From assembly GCA_030828505.1 (NCBI GenBank), contig JAURCJ010000005.1, forward strand, positions 51,803 through 115,802: a stretch of 64,000 bases of DNA. The letters run 5' to 3'. This document shows positions 8,803 through 18,983 of the stretch, in pieces. The position numbers and the translations under genes are program-made. Each line of letters begins with the position of its first letter. Position 1 is the first letter of the stretch. The notes under the pieces were generated by a model. The model was not told the DNA's origin. It did not search any database and saw only the letters and a list, made by a program, of their open reading frames with translations. Source of the stretch: Alphaproteobacteria bacterium (lineage in GTDB: Bacteria > Pseudomonadota > Alphaproteobacteria > TMED109).

Positions 8803-10002
8803 ATGAACTTAAACTTTAAAAAAGAAGATTTAATATTTCAAAAAGAAGTAAGAGATTTTATAAAAAAGAATTTAAGTCATATTACTCAAAAAAAAACTGA
8901 ACAAGGATACCACTTAACTAAAGAAGATATGGTGAACTGGTATAATAAGCTATCTAAGAAAGGCTGGATAGCACCTAATTGGCCAAAAAAATATGGTGGC
9001 ACTGATTGGACTGTAACTCAAAGATATATATTTAATAAAGAATGTGCTGAAGCATATGCGCCAGATGGAGAATATACATTTGGAGTAACTATGGTAGGCC
9101 CTGTTTTAATAAAATATGGAACTTTAGAACAAAAACAATATTATCTTCCAAAAATTTTATCTAATTCTCATTGGTGGTGCCAAGGATATTCTGAACCGGG
9201 TTCAGGATCAGATCTAGCCTCGCTATCTACAAAAGCTGAAAAAGTTCAGGGGGGCTATAAAATTAATGGTACAAAAACATGGACAACTATGGCTCATTTT
9301 GCTGATATGATGTTTATTTTGGTTAGGACTAAATCAAATTGTAAACCTCAGGAAGGTATTTCATTTATGTTATTAGATATGAAAACTAATGGTGTATCGG
9401 TAAAGCCAATTATTACGCTTGATGGAAGTCATTATATTAATATGGTTTATTTAGAGGACGTTTTTATCCCAAATAAGAATCTTATTCATGTAGAAAATAA
9501 GGGTTGGACAGTAGCTAAATATTTATTAGAATATGAACGCACAAATAATGCTCAAGTGGCTAGTTCTAAAAAAGCTTTATCTAAAATTAAAAAAATAGCT
9601 AAACTTCATATGAATGGAACATATTCTCTAAGTTCTGATAGATATTTTATGGATAAATTGGCTAATTGTGATAGAAGAATTCAAGCTTTAGAGTATGATT
9701 TACTTAATGTTATTTCTAATGAAATTAAGGGAGTATCTCCAGCAACAGAGGCAAATAAGTTAAAAATTAGGGGATCTGAAATACAACAAGAATTAACAGA
9801 ATTAATATTGGAAGCTAGTGGATATTTCGCTTTTACACATCAATCAAATTCTATAAACATGGGAATGAATGAACCAATTGTGGGCCCTTCCTGGACTAAC
9901 ACATCAGCTCAGAAGTATTTTGATACAAGAAAAACTACTATATATGCGGGATCTACTGAAATTCAAAAAAATATTTTGGCAAAAATATTATTAGAGCTTT
10001 AA
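8803..10002 (+). CDS. Acyl-CoA dehydrogenase family protein
   Basis: 'QGYSEPGSGSDLASL', 'NGTKTWTTMAHFADMMFILVRT', 'TTIYAGSTEIQKNILAK'. Confidence 0.92.
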   Translation: MNLNFKKEDLIFQKEVRDFIKKNLSHITQKKTEQGYHLTKEDMVNWYNKLSKKGWIAPNWPKKYGGTDWTVTQRYIFNKECAEAYAPDGEYTFGVTMVGPVLIKYGTLEQKQYYLPKILSNSHWWCQGYSEPGSGSDLASLSTKAEKVQGGYKINGTKTWTTMAHFADMMFILVRTKSNCKPQEGISFMLLDMKTNGVSVKPIITLDGSHYINMVYLEDVFIPNKNLIHVENKGWTVAKYLLEYERTNNAQVASSKKALSKIKKIAKLHMNGTYSLSSDRYFMDKLANCDRRIQALEYDLLNVISNEIKGVSPATEANKLKIRGSEIQQELTELILEASGYFAFTHQSNSINMGMNEPIVGPSWTNTSAQKYFDTRKTTIYAGSTEIQKNILAKILLEL

Positions 10003-10004
10003 AA

Positions 10005-10166
10005 CTAAAATCTTCTTAGAATTAATTTAATTAAATTTTTTATAATTATAAATATAAATGGACTATTAAGTATCTTTTTTATTATTAGTTTAAATTTTGG
10101 ATATAATTTAAGTATAATATAAAATAGTAAAAAAAATATAAATATTATAATTATGACTTTTAACAT
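10005..10166 (-). CDS. Putative small hydrophobic protein (53 aa)
   Basis: ORF MLKVIIIIFIFFLLFYIILKLYPKFKLIIKKILNSPFIFIIIKNLIKLILRRF*; strongly hydrophobic N-terminus; weak RBS; extreme AT bias makes it uncertain. Confidence 0.3.
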   Translation of the reverse strand: MLKVIIIIFIFFLLFYIILKLYPKFKLIIKKILNSPFIFIIIKNLIKLILRRF

Positions 10167-10296
10167 TATAAGAAATTCTCACATATATTTTTATTAAATT
10201 ATATTCAAAATTTATTTAGTTTTAAATGTTTTAGTTAATCAAAACAAATATATCTATTATGCTTAATTATATTTTAATAATTATAGGGAGATAAGT

Positions 10297-10803
10297 ATGA
10301 ATTTTTTAAAATTTATTTTTTTAATGTTTTTTTCATTATTTTATTCAGTTAATAGTTCCTTTTCATTAGAATTAAAACCGGTAATTAGCTTAGAAATAGC
10401 TAAGAAAATGGCAGATAGTTGTGAAGATAAGAGAGCAGAAAGAAATTGGAATCCAATTAATATAGCAATAGTTGATTCTGGAGCAGATTTAATTTTATTT
10501 AGAAGGCAAGATGGAGCTTTTTTAGGTAGTATAGATATTGCCATCAGAAAAGCCACCTCATCCGCTATGATTCCGCGTTCCACTAGAAAAGTAGGAGAGT
10601 TGGCCTATGGAGAGAATGGACTATTAGGTCCTAGGCCTGGTGTAGCGACAGTAGATTTTTTAGTACCTTTTGCTGGTGGATTGCCGATAAGAACAGAATC
10701 AGGTCACCTAATTGGAGCCATAGGAATAAGTGGTGCAAGTTCAGATCAGGACGAAGAATGCGCGCAATATGCTATAGATTCTGTAAAGCATTTATTAAAA
10801 TAG
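10297..10803 (+). CDS. GlcG/HbpS family heme-binding-like secreted protein
   Basis: Signal peptide; 'NIAIVDSGADLILFRRQDGAFLGSIDIAIRKATSSA', 'GGLPIRTESGHLIGAIGISGASSDQDEECA'. Confidence 0.87.
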   Translation: MNFLKFIFLMFFSLFYSVNSSFSLELKPVISLEIAKKMADSCEDKRAERNWNPINIAIVDSGADLILFRRQDGAFLGSIDIAIRKATSSAMIPRSTRKVGELAYGENGLLGPRPGVATVDFLVPFAGGLPIRTESGHLIGAIGISGASSDQDEECAQYAIDSVKHLLK

Positions 10804-10820
10804 TATAATAACAATATTGT

Positions 10821-10853
10821 AAGGCTCTTTGCTTTTTAAAAGAGCCTTTTATT
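10821..10853. terminator. Rho-independent (bidirectional) terminator
   Basis: AAGGCTCTTT ... AAAGAGCCTT perfect 10-bp stem (10821-10830/10839-10848), 8-nt loop, T-rich tail; lies between convergent genes. Confidence 0.88.
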
Positions 10854-10871
10854 ATTTAATTCAAATAATCA

Positions 10872-11432
10872 TCAGTCTATATCTTCTAAAGTATCAACAT
10901 ATAAAATACTTTCTGATGGTGGAATATTTTTTACTACTTCAGATAAAGTATTTTGTTGCGACCAAAATACATTGTTAAATATACCTTTAAATTTCTTACT
11001 ATTAGCTAATCCTATTAACCAAAAACCTCCATCTTTAGCAGGCCCTAATACTATATTAGATAAATAAAGCTTTTTCCATGCACTTAGAATAATCTTACTT
11101 GTAATATCAGGAATATCACTTCCAATTATAATTGTTTTATTAGTGTTATTTGAAAATATTCTCCACATTTTTTCTCCAATATCCCCGGGGCCTTGATTAA
11201 TTCTCTTTACTTTGGGAAAAATTGATTTAGGCCAATTTTTTAATGCCGAGTCAGGAGTTACACATAATTTTAATTGTATTCTGCTATCATTATGTATTTT
11301 TAATATTGTTCTTAATAAATTACGATGATAAAAATTAGCACCTAATGCTTTTCCTATTCTATTTTTCAAACGTCTTTTACCTATTGATATTTCTGGACGT
11401 CTTGCAAAAATAATTAAATTAACTTTTTCCAT
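10872..11432 (-). CDS. TIGR04282/DUF2064-like glycosyltransferase (arsenosugar-biosynthesis-type)
   Basis: 'IFARRPEISIGKRRLKNRIGKALGANFYHRNL', 'IIGSDIPDITSKII', 'LGPAKDGGFWLIGL'. Confidence 0.8.
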   Translation of the reverse strand: MEKVNLIIFARRPEISIGKRRLKNRIGKALGANFYHRNLLRTILKIHNDSRIQLKLCVTPDSALKNWPKSIFPKVKRINQGPGDIGEKMWRIFSNNTNKTIIIGSDIPDITSKIILSAWKKLYLSNIVLGPAKDGGFWLIGLANSKKFKGIFNNVFWSQQNTLSEVVKNIPPSESILYVDTLEDID

Positions 11433-12126
11433 TTTTATTTCTTAAATAAATTTTATTAATTTTATGAATATCAAAACCAAAAAAATATAAACATAAACAG
11501 TATAAATTTATAAATGGCCTAATTATCCAACCTTGATTTTCATATCGAATTGCGTCAGTTATAATATGACTATTAAGTATTTGAATATTCTTAAAGCCAA
11601 TCTTATTAATAATATCTACATCTTCCATGATAGGAATATTCTCATAGCCTCCAATTTTTTTATAAAAATTTCTTGAAATTAATAAGCCTTGATCTCCATA
11701 GGGTAGTTTTAAATATTTTGATCTTATATTTGTAATTAACATAAGTAAATATGAGTAAATATTATTTTTATTAAATTTAATCTTAAAAGCAGCAGCTTTA
11801 TAATAATTTGATTCATTAGATATAAATTCTTTAATATCTCTAATATTATTTTTATTTAAAATAGTATCTGAATGAAGAAAAAATATCCAATTAGTAGAAA
11901 CTTTATTAGCACCTAAAAGTAATTGTGTTCCTCTTCCTTTAATAGATCTCAGAACTTTTACTTTATATTTATGGGATATATTTGCTGATATATTATTTGG
12001 GCTTGCATCTACTATTATTATTTTATCAAAATACTTATATGCAGAATTTAATGTAGTATTAATTGTATTTTTTGAATAATAAGTAGGAATAACTATGGTG
12101 ACATTTTTTAAAATTAAATTTTTCAT
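11419..12126 (-). CDS. TIGR04283-like glycosyltransferase family 2 (arsenosugar-biosynthesis-type)
   Basis: 'VTIVIPTYYSKNTINTTLNSA', 'GRGTQLLLGANKVSTNWIFFLHSDT', 'PYGDQGLLISRNFYKKIGGYENIPIMEDVDI'. Confidence 0.8.
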   Translation of the reverse strand: MKNLILKNVTIVIPTYYSKNTINTTLNSAYKYFDKIIIVDASPNNISANISHKYKVKVLRSIKGRGTQLLLGANKVSTNWIFFLHSDTILNKNNIRDIKEFISNESNYYKAAAFKIKFNKNNIYSYLLMLITNIRSKYLKLPYGDQGLLISRNFYKKIGGYENIPIMEDVDIINKIGFKNIQILNSHIITDAIRYENQGWIIRPFINLYCLCLYFFGFDIHKINKIYLRNKNGKS

Positions 12127-12127
12127 A

Positions 12128-12994
12128 TTAATTTAGTAGATAAATATTTAAAATCATTCCTAGCCAAATTAAAAAACCACATACGTTAGAGTTATTAAAA
12201 CCTTTACTAAATTTATATATTTCCGTAATTTTGGTATTAAACGCATAATATGTTTGCCATAAGCCGAGGGTAAAAACTAATATTATAATTAGTAGATTGA
12301 AACCATTTAATAATAATGCGGTAACAAAAAATATGCTGCTTAACAAGTAAGAACAGCTCGCAAATAAACCTGAGTTATTTTTCATTTTTACAACTGTTGA
12401 TTTTACGCCAGTGAGTTTATCATCTTTATAATCTTGCATTGCATAGAGAGTGTCATAGCCGATTGTCCAAAAAATAGCTCCTAAATACATTATATATACT
12501 GTAAAATTAGGATAAATATTTGTTATACAACTATAGCCAATTAATATTCCAATATTAAATGTAATTCCCAGCCAAATTTGTGGAAAAAAGGTGACTCTTT
12601 TGGTTAAAGGGTAAATAATAATTAATGGTATACTCATTAGAGAAATTATAATTGCTGGAACTGGTAGGTGATATAAAATAAATAATCCTATTAAAGAAGT
12701 GACTAATATAAAAAATATTCCGTCAAGAACTGATAGTTTACCTGAAGCTATAGGTCTATTTTTTGTCCTAATAGTTTGTTTATCAATTTTTCTATCTAGG
12801 ATATCATTCCATGCACAACCAGCAGCTCTTAATATAAATGCGCCAAAAAATAAAATAATTGTATACTTTAATAACAGTAAAAATTCAGGTTTTGCAATAT
12901 TTATCCCCCACAAACATGGCCAAGCTAATAATAATGCACCTGTAGGACTATGAAACCTTCCTAAAATGATAAAGTTTTTAATTTTTTGTGCCAT
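12128..12994 (-). CDS. ubiA: 4-hydroxybenzoate polyprenyltransferase
   Basis: 'RFHSPTGALLLAWPCLWG', 'RAAGCAWNDILDRKIDKQTIRTKNRPIASG', 'YAMQDYKDDKLTGVKST'. Confidence 0.93.
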   Translation of the reverse strand: MAQKIKNFIILGRFHSPTGALLLAWPCLWGINIAKPEFLLLLKYTIILFFGAFILRAAGCAWNDILDRKIDKQTIRTKNRPIASGKLSVLDGIFFILVTSLIGLFILYHLPVPAIIISLMSIPLIIIYPLTKRVTFFPQIWLGITFNIGILIGYSCITNIYPNFTVYIMYLGAIFWTIGYDTLYAMQDYKDDKLTGVKSTVVKMKNNSGLFASCSYLLSSIFFVTALLLNGFNLLIIILVFTLGLWQTYYAFNTKITEIYKFSKGFNNSNVCGFLIWLGMILNIYLLN

Positions 12995-13107
12995 TATATC
13001 TAATATTATTTGGAATAAAGAATAAATTTTACTAAACTATATTTTTAATCTACTAAATGTTTATCATATAAATTAAATTTATAGAAGATTTAGAATAGGA
13101 TATAAAA

Positions 13108-13824
13108 TTGGAATATCAATTTAAAACTCGGGTTTACTCTGAATCTTCTTTAGATAAGAATTTAATTGTTCCACTTTCTAAAAAGCAATCCCACAAATTA
13201 TTAAATGTATTAAGAATGAAGACTAATGAGGATATAATTATTTTTAATAATGTATCAGGAGAATGGTCTGCAAAAGTTCATATAAAAAAATCTATAGTTA
13301 GTGTTGAATGTATAAAAAAAATACGAAATGCAAAAAAAGAAGTTGGTCCATCATTAGTTTTTTCTCCATTAAAGCAAGCTAGATCTGATTGGTTAATAGA
13401 AAAGGCTACAGAGTGCGGGGTGGAAAGTTTTTATCCTAGTTTAATGAAAAGAACTTCTGTGCGGAATATTAATATTGATAGATACAGAAATAATGCTATA
13501 GGTGCAGCAGAGCAGACAGGAAGATTATGTATACCCGAAATACAACCTTTAAGAATGTATGAGGAACAAATAAAAATATGTGAACAATTAGACAAAACTT
13601 TTATTTTTTGTGATGAATTACGAATATCTCCATTAATAAAAGAATTTAATAATAATTTAAATGCTTCTGATATAGTTATAGTTGTCGGTCCAGAAGGAGG
13701 TTTTGATGATACGGAAAGAGATTATATGCAAACTAATATTGAAAATTTAATAGAATGTAGCTTAGGGCCAAGAGTATATAGAGCAGAGACCGCTGCTTTA
13801 ATCGCCTTAGCTTTATTTCAATAA
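13108..13824 (+). CDS. rsmE: 16S rRNA (uracil(1498)-N(3))-methyltransferase
   Basis: 'LLNVLRMKTNEDIIIFN', 'WLIEKATECGVESFYP', 'VGPEGGFDDTE', 'LGPRVYRAETAALIALA'; TTG start. Confidence 0.93.
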   Translation: MEYQFKTRVYSESSLDKNLIVPLSKKQSHKLLNVLRMKTNEDIIIFNNVSGEWSAKVHIKKSIVSVECIKKIRNAKKEVGPSLVFSPLKQARSDWLIEKATECGVESFYPSLMKRTSVRNINIDRYRNNAIGAAEQTGRLCIPEIQPLRMYEEQIKICEQLDKTFIFCDELRISPLIKEFNNNLNASDIVIVVGPEGGFDDTERDYMQTNIENLIECSLGPRVYRAETAALIALALFQ

Positions 13825-13844
13825 AATTATTTAGGATAATTAAT

Positions 13845-15179
13845 ATGGATCTTATAAAAAATGATTTAATCAATTGGTTTTCTGAAGGGTGTAAGCCGAA
13901 AGAATTATTCAGAATAGGTACAGAACACGAAAAATTTGTTTATAAAACGGAAAACCTTCAACCAGTATCTTATGAAGAACCATCAGGTATAAAAAATATA
14001 TTAAAGTCTTTAGTTGTTTTTGGATGGGAAGAGGTGGAAGAAGAAGGACATTTAATAGCATTAAAAAAAAATAAGCAATCTATTACATTGGAACCAGGAG
14101 GGCAATTAGAATTATCAGGTGCGCCACTTGAAAACATTCATCAAACCTGTAGCGAAGTTAATGAACATTTAAGACAAGTTAAATTAGTAGGAAAAGATTT
14201 AAATATTGGTTTTTTAGGAGTAGGAGCTAGGCTAGAAGGTAAGCTTCCATATGAATTATGGATGCCTAAGCCAAGATATAAAATTATGAGAGAATACATG
14301 CCTACTGTTGGTAGTAAAGGCCTAGAAATGATGGCTGATACTTGTACTGTTCAAGTTAATTTAGATTATTCTTCTGAAGAGGATATGAGGAGAAAGTTGA
14401 AGACTTCATTTATATTACAACCTATAGTTACAGCATTATTTTCCAGCTCTCCAATAGAAAAAATGAAAGTTTCTGAATTTATTTCAAGAAGAGCCGCAAT
14501 ATGGTTTAATGTGGATCAAGATAGATGCGGTACTCCGCAATTTATATTTGAAAATAGCTTAGGTTTTGAGGATTGGGTTGATTATGCTTTAAAAGTTCCG
14601 ATGTATTTTGTTAGAAGAAATGGAAAGTATATAAATTGTGCTGGAGATTCCTTTGAGAAATTTATGGAGGGTAAACTTGAAAAATTACCTGATGAAAGAC
14701 CAACTTTATTAGATTGGGAAGATCATTTAAGTACTATATTCACTGAAATAAGGCTTAAAAAGTTTATTGAATTTAGGGGTGCAGATACAGGGCCATGGGG
14801 AAGTTTATGCGCATTACCAGCACTTTGGGTAGGTTTATTATATGATAGTGAAGCATTAAATGAAGCTGAAAGTTTTGCAAATAGCTGGAGCTTAGAAATG
14901 TATCAGAAAGCTTATTCTGAAGTTCCAATAAAGGGTATGGATTTAATAATTAATAATAATTCTATTAAAGATTATGCCGAAGAATTAATAAAAATTTCAA
15001 AAAAAGGACTTAAAAACAGAAAAATGTTTGATTCATCTGGAAATGATGAAACAGGCTATTTGAATCAATTAGAAGAAATAGTTTATTATGGAAAAAATCA
15101 AGCAACAGAGATGTTATCCATATGGAAAAATAGCGAAGAAGACGCTATTAAAGAAATATATAAACGATATTCATATTAA
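13845..15179 (+). CDS. gshA: Glutamate-cysteine ligase (plant/alphaproteobacterial type)
   Basis: 'RIGTEHEKFVYK', 'ITLEPGGQLELSGAPLENIHQT', 'MADTCTVQVNLDYSSE', 'EFRGADTGPWGSLCALPALWVGLLYD'. Confidence 0.92.
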   Translation: MDLIKNDLINWFSEGCKPKELFRIGTEHEKFVYKTENLQPVSYEEPSGIKNILKSLVVFGWEEVEEEGHLIALKKNKQSITLEPGGQLELSGAPLENIHQTCSEVNEHLRQVKLVGKDLNIGFLGVGARLEGKLPYELWMPKPRYKIMREYMPTVGSKGLEMMADTCTVQVNLDYSSEEDMRRKLKTSFILQPIVTALFSSSPIEKMKVSEFISRRAAIWFNVDQDRCGTPQFIFENSLGFEDWVDYALKVPMYFVRRNGKYINCAGDSFEKFMEGKLEKLPDERPTLLDWEDHLSTIFTEIRLKKFIEFRGADTGPWGSLCALPALWVGLLYDSEALNEAESFANSWSLEMYQKAYSEVPIKGMDLIINNNSIKDYAEELIKISKKGLKNRKMFDSSGNDETGYLNQLEEIVYYGKNQATEMLSIWKNSEEDAIKEIYKRYSY

Positions 15180-15189
15180 TTATTTATAA

Positions 15190-16626
15190 TTAAGTAGTTT
15201 CGGTGCCGCCTACTGTTAAACCCTCTATCTTTAGTGTAGGTTGTCCTACACCAACAGGTACACCTTGACCATTTTTCCCACATGTTCCTATACCGGGATC
15301 TAATTCCATATTGTTGCCTATCATTGTAACTTTTTTAAGGACTTCAAAGCCAGAACCTATAAGAGTTGCTCCTTTAACTGGTGTAGTAATTTTCCCATTT
15401 TCTATTTTATAAGCCTCACTTGCAGAAAAAACAAATTTTCCATTAGTAATATCAACCTGACCTCCAGCAAAAGATTTAGCATATATTCCATTTTTAGTGC
15501 TTTCTAAAATTTCTGTTGGGTCTTTATCTCCTGAGACCATAATAGTATTTCTCATTCTAGGCATTGGCTGGTGAGCATAAGATTGTCTTCTTCCATTTCC
15601 TGTAGATTTTGTACCCATTAACCTAGCATTAAGTCTATCGTGCATGTACCCAACTAATTTTCCATTATCAATTAAAACTGTTTTTTCTGTTGGAGTGCCT
15701 TCATCATCTATAGAAAGTGAACCTCTTTTTGAATGTAGTGTTCCATCATCCACTACGGTAACGCCTTCTGTTGCTACTTTTTCTCCCATTAAATGAGAAA
15801 AAACACTTGTTTTTTTTCTATTAAAGTCTCCTTCTAATCCATGTCCTATTGCTTCATGAAGTAAAATACCAGGCCATCCAGGTCCTAATACTACTGTCAT
15901 TTCCCCAGCGGGAGCTGGTTTTGCTTCTAACATGATTAAGGCTTGTTTTAAAGCTTCATCAACATGAAATTTCCAATTTTCTTCACTTAGAAGAACATCG
16001 TAGTTATGTCTACCACCTGATCCATAAGAACCGGTCTCCATTTTTTCGTTGTTTTTAACAGCTATATTCACTCCTAATCTAACTAATGGTCTAACATCAT
16101 CAAGCATTTCTCCATCCGATCTTAAAATTCTGATCGCTTCCCATGACCCAGCTAGATTAATACTAACTTGTTCAACTTTACTATTTAATGATCTAGCATA
16201 CTCATTAATATCTTGTAACACTTTAATTTTTTTATCAAAGTCTAAACTAGGGATTGGATTGTTTGTCTCATAAAAACTTCTATTTGTTTTTTGAGGAGAA
16301 ACATCAATTTCTTTATTGTCTTTAGATATTATTTCCTTAACAGTTTTTCCTGCCCTCTCTAAAGCTTTCTTTGAAATTTCAGATGCATGAGCATAACCAA
16401 CAACTTCTCCAGATAAAGATCTTAAACCAAAACCAATATCTTTATTTGAGTTTGCTAGTTTTAATTTTCCGTCATCAAAAGCAAAACTTTCATTTTCTGA
16501 TGATTGCATGTAGAGCTCACCGTCTTCTGCACCAGACAGAGAAGAAGCAACAATTTTTTCTATTTCTGATTTACTGAGTTCATTGTTTTCAAAAAATATG
16601 GTGTCTAAATTTTCTTTATCTTTCAT
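15190..16626 (-). CDS. tldD: Metalloprotease TldD
   Basis: 'GWPGILLHEAIGHGLEGDFNRKKTSVFS', 'RRQSYAHQPMPRMRNT', 'GTCGKNGQGVPVGVGQPTLKI'. Confidence 0.94.
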   Translation of the reverse strand: MKDKENLDTIFFENNELSKSEIEKIVASSLSGAEDGELYMQSSENESFAFDDGKLKLANSNKDIGFGLRSLSGEVVGYAHASEISKKALERAGKTVKEIISKDNKEIDVSPQKTNRSFYETNNPIPSLDFDKKIKVLQDINEYARSLNSKVEQVSINLAGSWEAIRILRSDGEMLDDVRPLVRLGVNIAVKNNEKMETGSYGSGGRHNYDVLLSEENWKFHVDEALKQALIMLEAKPAPAGEMTVVLGPGWPGILLHEAIGHGLEGDFNRKKTSVFSHLMGEKVATEGVTVVDDGTLHSKRGSLSIDDEGTPTEKTVLIDNGKLVGYMHDRLNARLMGTKSTGNGRRQSYAHQPMPRMRNTIMVSGDKDPTEILESTKNGIYAKSFAGGQVDITNGKFVFSASEAYKIENGKITTPVKGATLIGSGFEVLKKVTMIGNNMELDPGIGTCGKNGQGVPVGVGQPTLKIEGLTVGGTETT

Positions 16627-16669
16627 ATAATACTCCTAAATTATATACTTATTATTGTATAAAAGTAGA

Positions 16670-17755
16670 TTAAATTTTTTCTATAAAGTTTTTTATAATT
16701 TTAATTAAATAAATATTTTCTTCCTCTAAGCCTACTGTTATTCTTAAACAATCTGCTAGCCCATACTCAGATACTTTTCTTACAAAAATATTATTTTCCT
16801 CAAGGTAACTATAGCATTTATTAGCTTGTTCAATATTATTATATTTAGCCAGGACAAAATTTCCTACTCCTGGAATTATTTTAATGCCTAAATTAACAAG
16901 CTCTTTTTCTATATAAGGCTTCCAAATAATATTATGTTTGATAGCTTTTTTTATAAATTCTTGGTCTTGAATAGCCGCAACGGCTGCTTCTTGAGCAATA
17001 GTATTAATATTAAAAGGTAATCTAATTCTGTTTAAGTAATCTATTACGACTAAAGGTGCATAAGCCCAACCTATTCTTAATGCAGCTAAACCATAAATTT
17101 TTGAAAAAGTTCTAGTACATATAACATTATCAAACTTATTTACCAGATCAAAACCATTCGTGTAATCATCGTTTTCAACATATTCTGCATATGCCGAGTC
17201 TATTACTAAAAGACAATTTTTGGGTAATTCTTTTCTAAGAGTGAAAAGTTCATTTTTATTTAGATAAGTTCCAGTAGGATTATTGGGATTAGCAATGAAA
17301 CAGACTTTTGTTTTATCATTACAAACTTTAATAATTTCTTCTACATTTGCCTTATAGTTTTTTTCTTTAGCTTTAATAGGAATTGCTCCTGCTGCTTTAG
17401 CTGCTATAGGGTAAACTAAGAAGCCATGTTCTGAATAAACAATTTCATCCTCTTGGCCAGCAAAACAATTAGCAATCATAGATAGTATTTCATCTGAACC
17501 GTTTCCGCATATGATATTGTTCATATTTATGTTATTATATTCAGCTAGTTTTTTTCGCAATTCTATGGCGCTACCGTCGGGATAACGCGATGAAATATCA
17601 TGCAATTCTTTTATCTTATCAAGGACTTTAGCAGATGTGCCTAAAGGTGTTTCATTAGATGAAAGTTTAATAATAGACTGTTTACTTCCCTTTCCAGATT
17701 TTCCTGGAACATATGGAGCAATATCTAAAATTGAATTTTTTGGATTAATTGTAAT
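16670..17755 (-). CDS. hisC: Histidinol-phosphate aminotransferase (likely non-canonical ATT or ATA start)
   Basis: Track ORF starts at an internal TTG (17605), but conserved N-terminus (M)TINPKNSILDIAPYVPGKSG...LSSNETPLGTS is encoded in frame upstream; no ATG/GTG/TTG there before the stop at 17768-17770; 'GGAG' at 17763-17766. Confidence 0.85.
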   Translation of the reverse strand: MTINPKNSILDIAPYVPGKSGKGSKQSIIKLSSNETPLGTSAKVLDKIKELHDISSRYPDGSAIELRKKLAEYNNINMNNIICGNGSDEILSMIANCFAGQEDEIVYSEHGFLVYPIAAKAAGAIPIKAKEKNYKANVEEIIKVCNDKTKVCFIANPNNPTGTYLNKNELFTLRKELPKNCLLVIDSAYAEYVENDDYTNGFDLVNKFDNVICTRTFSKIYGLAALRIGWAYAPLVVIDYLNRIRLPFNINTIAQEAAVAAIQDQEFIKKAIKHNIIWKPYIEKELVNLGIKIIPGVGNFVLAKYNNIEQANKCYSYLEENNIFVRKVSEYGLADCLRITVGLEEENIYLIKIIKNFIEKI

Positions 17756-17855
17756 TATTTTTCTCCATTAGTTATCTTAATTATATTATAATTAATAGAT
17801 TCATCATAATTATTTAAGCTAAATGAATATGATATTATATATATTATTTTACGGG

Positions 17856-18983
17856 TCATAATTTTTCCATATAAATAGAATTTGCTTCACCTAATTTAGG
17901 AGAACTTTGAAATAACTCTTTTGGTCTCCATATAGGAGCAAGTGGAGTTGGCATAGGGAAAATCTCTTCATTTCCAATTTTCATTTTTGCAGATAATAAC
18001 TCTCTTTCTTTAATTTGAGAATCTTTTATAGCCTCTTCTAATGAATAAACAATAGAACAGCATATATTTTCTTCATTAGCTAAAATTTCTTTCCATTGTT
18101 TAGTATTTTTGCTTTTAATTATTTTAATAATTGCTTTTTTAGTTGCATCAGGATCGGCACTATCATTTTTAAATTCGTTAGATAGCTCTATAACTTCACA
18201 AAACCTTAACCAGAATTTTTCTTCTAGTGCTCCTAATGCTATGTAACCTTTATCTAAAGTTTCATATATACCGTATCGAGGACTAGCGCCAGTTAATTGC
18301 AAATCTCCTCCTTGAGAATAAAAACCACTTGCTGTTAAACCTAATGCCATCCACATAAAAGGGAACAGGTTGTCTGTCATAGAGATGTCTAAAAATTTGC
18401 CCTTACCAGTATTTTCTACTTCTCTAAGTGCTAAAAGAATATTAATGACTGCAGGATAACTTCCGCCGGCGATATCAGCTATTTGTGTATTTGGCATAGC
18501 TGGTGAGCCATCTTTTTCTTTTGCTAATGAAAGTAAACCTGATTCAGCCATATAATTTATATCATGAGCAGCTACTAATTTTTTAGGTCCAGTTTGACCA
18601 TATCCAGTTATTGAACAATGAACAATATTAGGTTTAATTTTAATTAAACTATCAAAATCAAGGCCCAAGCGTTTCATTACACCTGGCCTGAATTGATCTA
18701 CTACAACATCAGCAGTTTTTATTAAATTTAAAATACTTGCATAACCATCTTTAGATTTAATATCTACTTCAACAGAACGTTTTCCTCTATTAAGTATGGA
18801 AAATAGAATGCTTTCACCATCAATAAATGGTGGAGATCTCCGCATATCTTCACCACCTATTCTTTCAACTTTAATAACTTCTGCACCTGCCTCCGCAAGA
18901 ATTAAAGTAGCTAAAGGTCCTGGCAGTAAGGTAGAAAAATCTATAACTTTTATTCCCTCAAGTGGCTTCATTTTATACTCCAT
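17856..18983 (-). CDS. CaiB/BaiF CoA-transferase family protein (alpha-methylacyl-CoA racemase-like)
   Basis: 'LEGIKVIDFSTLLPGPLATLILAEAGAEVIKVER', 'NRGKRSVEVDIKSKDG', 'GQTGPKKLVAAHDINYMAESG'. Confidence 0.92.
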   Translation of the reverse strand: MEYKMKPLEGIKVIDFSTLLPGPLATLILAEAGAEVIKVERIGGEDMRRSPPFIDGESILFSILNRGKRSVEVDIKSKDGYASILNLIKTADVVVDQFRPGVMKRLGLDFDSLIKIKPNIVHCSITGYGQTGPKKLVAAHDINYMAESGLLSLAKEKDGSPAMPNTQIADIAGGSYPAVINILLALREVENTGKGKFLDISMTDNLFPFMWMALGLTASGFYSQGGDLQLTGASPRYGIYETLDKGYIALGALEEKFWLRFCEVIELSNEFKNDSADPDATKKAIIKIIKSKNTKQWKEILANEENICCSIVYSLEEAIKDSQIKERELLSAKMKIGNEEIFPMPTPLAPIWRPKELFQSSPKLGEANSIYMEKL

